The notes under the pieces were generated by a model that saw nothing but the letters and a program-made list of their open reading frames with translations, was not told the origin of the DNA and made no database searches. Positions 60,002 to 64,000 of a DNA stretch of 64,000 bases are shown piece after piece. The position numbers and the translations under genes were made by a program. Origin of the DNA: an uncultured Bacillota bacterium (lineage in GTDB: Bacteria; Bacillota; Clostridia; Peptostreptococcales; Anaerovoracaceae). The stretch covers positions 61,519 to 125,518 of the forward strand of contig CASFAX010000002.1 of assembly GCA_949292945.1 (NCBI GenBank), read 5' to 3'. Each line of letters begins with the position of its first letter. The stretch's first letter is position 1.

Positions 60002-60385
60002 TCAGGATTCTTTTTTTCTTATAGCTGCCGCGACAGCCGCTGCCCCGAGCGCAGCGAGCAGGATAGCGCTTACGTAAAATCCGGCAAAAGCCGTCTGAAA
60101 GCTGTAACCTATGTCAAAACCGACTGCCGGAGTGTACCATCTGAGAAACTCGAATATCTCCCCGGCGAAGGCCAGCGCCGCGCCCGCCAGAACGAATCCG
60201 ACTCCGCTTCTCTTTAACGCACCTAAAACCATAAGCGCCGCACCTACCAGAACAGCAGGGTTTTCCACGAGAAGGCTTATGCCGCGCCTTCCGTCTATGG
60301 CTGCGTCGTTACCGAACCAGAACATGAACATGCTCGCAAAATATCCTATGATGAGGATAACATAAATCTTTCTCTCCCTTGTCAT
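60002..60385 (-). CDS. Membrane protein, four predicted helices
   Basis: A 127-residue hydrophobic protein with helices at about 7-25, 38-55, 60-78 and 95-120 and a Lys-rich C-terminal end. It resembles no family I know. The ATG at 60385 follows AAAGGCGG. The upstream interval (60386-60605) holds a perfect CACAATATTGTG palindrome at 60442-60453 that may be an operator. Confidence 0.62.
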   Translation of the reverse strand: MTRERKIYVILIIGYFASMFMFWFGNDAAIDGRRGISLLVENPAVLVGAALMVLGALKRSGVGFVLAGAALAFAGEIFEFLRWYTPAVGFDIGYSFQTAFAGFYVSAILLAALGAAAVAAAIRKKES

Positions 60386-60605
60386 ATCCGTACCGCCTTT
60401 CAATGATGAACATATAGTTTCCCTGTTTTCCTGAATTATATCACAATATTGTGCGAAAAAGATGATTTTATCAAATATTACACTGTTGTTTCATAAACTT
60501 ATAATATTCGAGAGAATGCTGCAATGGATAAGAAATGTCAGAAATGAGTCACCATGCTCGGATTTTTCTATTTACGATTTTTTATGCTATTTTATTATTC
60601 TTTTG

Positions 60606-63600
60606 CTATGATAGCTCATCGTTACTTTTGTCCATTCCGCAGTCGTAGGCCTCTTCGATTAAGGCTTTGTCGTTCATCACTGCATCGTAAAAGCGGTAGC
60701 CTCCCGCAAAATTGTACGCTTCGTAGCCGTCAGCCTCCAGAATCCGGCAGGCAATATAGCTGCGCAGACCGCTTTGGCACATCACATACACAGGCTTTCC
60801 CTTTTCAATCTCACTTATCCTCTCCCTGATCTCGTCCAAAGGTATATTGTGGAAACCTTCAACATGTCCGTCCGCATATTCCTCAGGCGTTCTTGCATCC
60901 AGCAAGGTTATGCTGCCGTCCTTTGGAAGGCTTTCAAAATCTTTCAGGTGCCACTGCTTCAAAAGCCCCTTTGAAATGTTCTCTATCATAAAACCTGCCA
61001 TATTCACAGGGTCCTTGGCGGAAGAATAAGGGGGTGCATACGCAAGGTCTAAATCCTTCAGCTCCGTAGCCTTCATTCCCGCATGGATAGCGGTAGCAAG
61101 CACGTCGATACGTTTATCCACTCCTTCATATCCCACTATCTGCGCGCCCAGCAGCCGGTATGTTTTCTTTTCAAATACAACCTTCATGGTCATCAGTCTG
61201 CCGCCGGGATAATAACCTGCGTGGCTCATAGGGGAAAGAATCACGGTATCCGCGTCTATGCCGGAACTTATTGCGGCTTTTTCGCTTAACCCCGTGGCAG
61301 CGGCTGTCATGTCAAAGACCTTTATTACGGAACTTCCCTGGCTTCCCATGTACCTGCTGTCACCGCCGCAGATATTGTCCGCTATTATCCTGCCCTGTTT
61401 GTTGGCGGGACCTGCAAGAGATATGAGTGTGTCGCTTCCTGTAACGAAGTGCTTGACCTGAACTGCATCGCCTGCGGCATATATGTCAGGTACAGATGTT
61501 TCCATTCTGTCGTTTACTACGATGCTGCCTTTGATTCCAAGCTCCAGCCCTGATTCCTTTGCAAGAGACGTATCAGGGGTTACGCCGATAGCCAGCACCA
61601 CCATATCGCCATGAATCGGTTCACCTGCTGAAGTGAGAACTTCAACGCCGCCGTCTCTCTCCTTAAAGCCCTGAACCGCGTGCCCCAGAACCAACTTCAC
61701 GCCGTTGTTTCTCATTTCGCTGTGTATCATCGAAGCCATGTCCGCGTCAAAAGGCGTCATGAGCTGCTTCGGTTTCTGAACTATTGTCACGTCCATTCCC
61801 AGCTCCCGCAGATTCTCGGCGAGCTCCAGACCTATAAATCCGCCGCCTGCCAGAACAGCCGACTTTGGATGATTTTCGTCGATGTATTTCTTAACATTCT
61901 CTCCAAGTTCCGTTTCAAGGTATGCCAGAGCTGTCTTTACCATTTGCTCTTGACCATCTTCACGATCAAGTGCGTAGGAAACAACTTCGGCCGACAGGGT
62001 CTCATTTTCCGGTGTCTCTGTCACACTGTCCGGTTTAAATGTAGTTGCGCACTGATAGAGGAACATAGCGGCCTGGAGATTGGAGACGGCGTCATAGGGG
62101 CCAAACAAATTTGGGCCGTCTTTTTCGGGTTTATAGCCGCTGACAACGCCGCGGGTGGTGAAGAAGGTGATAGCCGCTTTCTCATCTTTATCGCAGGCAT
62201 CAATGTCAGCATATGCAATATCTTCATCTGTTGCCGTGAGGGGGCTGTCCTTGTACTGCTCATAGGCCGCCATGAGCATCTCCAGCCGGGTGGCGGCGGT
62301 GGGAAGTTTCGCAAAGTCAGCGGGTGTTGTATATTCGCCTGTCGCTGTGCCAGTGCATCTGCCAATGAGTACGTTCAAGGCACCCACAGTCATTTTGCCA
62401 TCGGGGTTAAATTTAACGGTGTCGTTCTCTTTTTCACCGGTGATAATTCCAGCGGCTGCCATGGCCGCCACAGCCGGACCGTAGTAGTCGTTGAAATTCA
62501 CATCAGGAAAGGTAATTGAAGATGCGTTTACCTGCTTACTGCCGGTGAGTTTCCAGAAGATCACCGCCGCGTCCGCCCGGGTCACTTCGCCGTCGGGGTC
62601 GAATTGTATATTTTCGCCGTCTTTGATGCCGGCAACGAAACATACTTTTTCGTTTGTCGGGTTTTCGCCTTTGATTTGGAAAGCCACGTCTTTGATGGCA
62701 TCGGCGTGTGCTTCTCCGCGGAAAACAATCAGCTTGACCCCGTGGCGTTCGACGGCATGGGCAATCAGCTCTTTCTTTATCTGTTGTACCTTTTCTTTGA
62801 CATAGTCGCCCACCTGTTTCTTCAATTCGGCATTTTCCTCGATGGCTTTCCGGATGGTTTGTGACAGGTTCGGCACATTGTTGAACATGGCCCGCAGTTC
62901 GCGTAATGAGTCTTGCAGCATAAATGTATAGTTCTCCGAGGCTTCGGCGGTAACCGCTTCGATGCGTCGGATGCCTGCGGCTACGGAACTTTCTGCAATG
63001 ACCCGGAGCGAACCGATGCGGCCGGTCGAAGGAATGTGCGTACCTCCGCACAATTCGATGGACTGGCCATATTTGACAACACGCACTTTGTCACCATATT
63101 TTTCCCCGAACAGTGCCATGGCACCGAGCGCTTTGGCCTCTTCAATCGGCATTTCCCGGTGTTCTTCCAGCGGATAGTCGGCACGGATTTTTTCGGCCAC
63201 TAATTTCTCTACCTTGCGGATTTCTTCGTCGCTTACCTTCTGGAAGTGCGAGAAGTCGAACCGCAGGGAGTTGGGAGAGACATAAGAACCCTTCTGTTCG
63301 ACATGCGTTCCTAATACTTCCCGAAGCGATTCGTGGAGCAGGTGGGTAGCTGTGTGGTTGCATTCGCATTGGATGCGTTTTTTTACATCAATTTCAGCAG
63401 TGAATGTGCCTGTTACGTCTTTGGGAAGGCGAGTGGAGAAATGAACCGGGAGGTTGTTCTCTCGTTTGGTGTCGATGATTTCGATGGTCTCGTCTTCTGT
63501 TTTCAGCCAGCCGGTATCGCCTACTTGTCCACCCATTTCGGCATAAAAAGGTGTTTGGTCGAGTACAAGCTGATAGAATACTTTGTTTTTTTGTTTGATT

Positions 63601-64000
63601 TGCCGGTAACGCAGAATCTCAGCGTCGCAGCTGAAGAGGTCGTATCCGACGAATTTCGGTTCGCCTTCCTTCAGAATGACCCAGTCGCCCGTTTCGACGG
63701 CAGCCGCGTTGCGGGCACGTTCTTTTTGTTTCTGCATTTCGATGTTGAACTCGTCGATGTCGGCTTCCATGCCGTTTTCGCGTAAAATCAACTCGGTCAA
63801 GTCCAACGGGAAACCGTAGGTGTCATAAAGCGTAAAAGCATCGACACCGCTGATTTTGTTTTTCCCTGCCGCTTTCGTCTCTTCCATTTTCTTGTCGAGC
63901 AGGCGGATACCGGTTTCCAGTGTGCGCAGGAATGATTCTTCTTCTTCTTTGATAACTTTCTCAATTAATGTCCGCTGGGCAATCAATTCCGGATACGCAT
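60606..64000 (-). CDS. Chimeric open frame: AlaRS C-part + SLH fragment + CoA-disulfide-reductase/rhodanese C-part
   Basis: A single frame open from the window edge to the stop at 60606 (over 1130 codons). From its 5' side it reads as alanyl-tRNA synthetase (to about 62,620), then S-layer-homology-like sequence (to about 62,030), an unassigned stretch (to about 61,890), then the C-terminal two thirds of a pyridine-nucleotide disulfide reductase with a rhodanese domain. The reductase part has [23 protein letters not shown] and [14 protein letters not shown]; the rhodanese has [14 protein letters not shown] and active-site [11 protein letters not shown]. None of the three genes is complete. The frame is most likely an assembly artefact, not a real protein; only the part below about 61.9 kb looks like host sequence. 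Confidence 0.7.
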   Translation of the reverse strand, partial: AYPELIAQRTLIEKVIKEEEESFLRTLETGIRLLDKKMEETKAAGKNKISGVDAFTLYDTYGFPLDLTELILRENGMEADIDEFNIEMQKQKERARNAAAVETGDWVILKEGEPKFVGYDLFSCDAEILRYRQIKQKNKVFYQLVLDQTPFYAEMGGQVGDTGWLKTEDETIEIIDTKRENNLPVHFSTRLPKDVTGTFTAEIDVKKRIQCECNHTATHLLHESLREVLGTHVEQKGSYVSPNSLRFDFSHFQKVSDEEIRKVEKLVAEKIRADYPLEEHREMPIEEAKALGAMALFGEKYGDKVRVVKYGQSIELCGGTHIPSTGRIGSLRVIAESSVAAGIRRIEAVTAEASENYTFMLQDSLRELRAMFNNVPNLSQTIRKAIEENAELKKQVGDYVKEKVQQIKKELIAHAVERHGVKLIVFRGEAHADAIKDVAFQIKGENPTNEKVCFVAGIKDGENIQFDPDGEVTRADAAVIFWKLTGSKQVNASSITFPDVNFNDYYGPAVAAMAAAGIITGEKENDTVKFNPDGKMTVGALNVLIGRCTGTATGEYTTPADFAKLPTAATRLEMLMAAYEQYKDSPLTATDEDIAYADIDACDKDEKAAITFFTTRGVVSGYKPEKDGPNLFGPYDAVSNLQAAMFLYQCATTFKPDSVTETPENETLSAEVVSYALDREDGQEQMVKTALAYLETELGENVKKYIDENHPKSAVLAGGGFIGLELAENLRELGMDVTIVQKPKQLMTPFDADMASMIHSEMRNNGVKLVLGHAVQGFKERDGGVEVLTSAGEPIHGDMVVLAIGVTPDTSLAKESGLELGIKGSIVVNDRMETSVPDIYAAGDAVQVKHFVTGSDTLISLAGPANKQGRIIADNICGGDSRYMGSQGSSVIKVFDMTAAATGLSEKAAISSGIDADTVILSPMSHAGYYPGGRLMTMKVVFEKKTYRLLGAQIVGYEGVDKRIDVLATAIHAGMKATELKDLDLAYAPPYSSAKDPVNMAGFMIENISKGLLKQWHLKDFESLPKDGSITLLDARTPEEYADGHVEGFHNIPLDEIRERISEIEKGKPVYVMCQSGLRSYIACRILEADGYEAYNFAGGYRFYDAVMNDKALIEEAYDCGMDKSNDELS
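61890..62620 (-). other. S-layer-homology-like segment inside the chimeric frame
   Basis: This part reads [40 protein letters not shown] and [18 protein letters not shown]: two or three SLH-type repeats, normally at the end of secreted cell-wall proteins. The last ~45 residues before the reductase ([19 protein letters not shown]) fit neither family and may be a fourth fragment. Both ends of the segment are abrupt. Confidence 0.6.
62620..64000 (-). other. alaS: Bacteroidetes-like alanyl-tRNA synthetase fragment
   Basis: Residues with [14 protein letters not shown], the editing-site HTATHLLH and ELCGGTH, and [13 protein letters not shown] are those of AlaRS from about residue 330 onward. The frame continues off the window (upstream codons read AYPEL). 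The C-Ala domain end (GGGGGQ region) is missing because the sequence changes to SLH at about 62,620. The wording of the sequence is closest to Bacteroidales enzymes, unlike the clostridial genes around it. Confidence 0.75.

Noticed and set aside
60442..60453. CACAATATTGTG palindrome as a Rex or FNR operator
   Set aside because: It matches neither consensus, and a single 12-base palindrome in AT-rich DNA is weak evidence.

Overview
The window reads as a low-to-mid GC Firmicutes (Clostridia) chromosome segment, probably an anaerobic gut bacterium near the Anaerovoracaceae. This is inferred from gene content: a pyrK-pyrD-pyrF-pyrE-pyrB operon with the electron-transfer subunit PyrK, ECF transporter genes, rubredoxin, a DUF2148 iron-sulfur protein, a NusG-II/Gx/ApbE flavin module, a sigma-54 activator beside amide and peptide hydrolases, and strong AGGAGG ribosome binding sites. 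No rRNA, tRNA or CRISPR array is visible. The last ~2 kb do not look like the same genome.

Layout. 1-135: 3' end of a VanY-type carboxypeptidase, then a strong terminator. 273-6664 (minus): the pyrimidine operon with an attenuator-like leader, followed by an ABC exporter and a small membrane protein. 7009-8286 (plus): an AAA/DUF4143-type ATPase behind a triple 23-bp repeat. 8291-11940 (minus): a heterodimeric ABC exporter. 12164-19071 (plus): three coupled genes, namely a 1606-aa HD/helical-repeat/nucleotidyltransferase/PRTase-like protein, an LDH-fold protein and a cysteine-rich flavodoxin-fold protein; this is the best candidate for an undescribed system. 19143-25433: a YfcC-family transporter with a sigma-54 promoter and upstream palindromes, an M20 hydrolase, a YtcJ-like amidohydrolase and a sigma-54 activator, forming one regulon. 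25477-28528: housekeeping genes. 28858-32281: a two-component system with a BcrA-type ABC transporter. 32653-38544: proC, aminopeptidase P, Gx/NusG-II/ApbE and a bleomycin-hydrolase-type peptidase.

38766-48795 mixes an HTH gene with a decayed partner, a MocR regulator, a YwaF-like membrane protein, ecfA1-ecfA2-ecfT-trmB, an aminotransferase behind a structured leader, and a toxin-antitoxin-like accessory patch that ends in a GNAT/GrpB deletion fusion. 49236-60385 holds rubredoxin, cysK, an acyltransferase, a second AAA ATPase and several small self-regulated units (XRE, PadR, a PepSY protein with a two-component system) whose operators are visible as palindromes or repeats.

The final open frame (60606 to the window edge, minus) joins, in frame, the C-terminal part of a Bacteroidetes-like alanyl-tRNA synthetase, an S-layer-homology fragment and the C-terminal part of a CoA-disulfide-reductase/rhodanese protein. 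An assembly chimera is the simplest reading, which would suggest a metagenomic contig whose trustworthy sequence ends near 61.9-62.0 kb.
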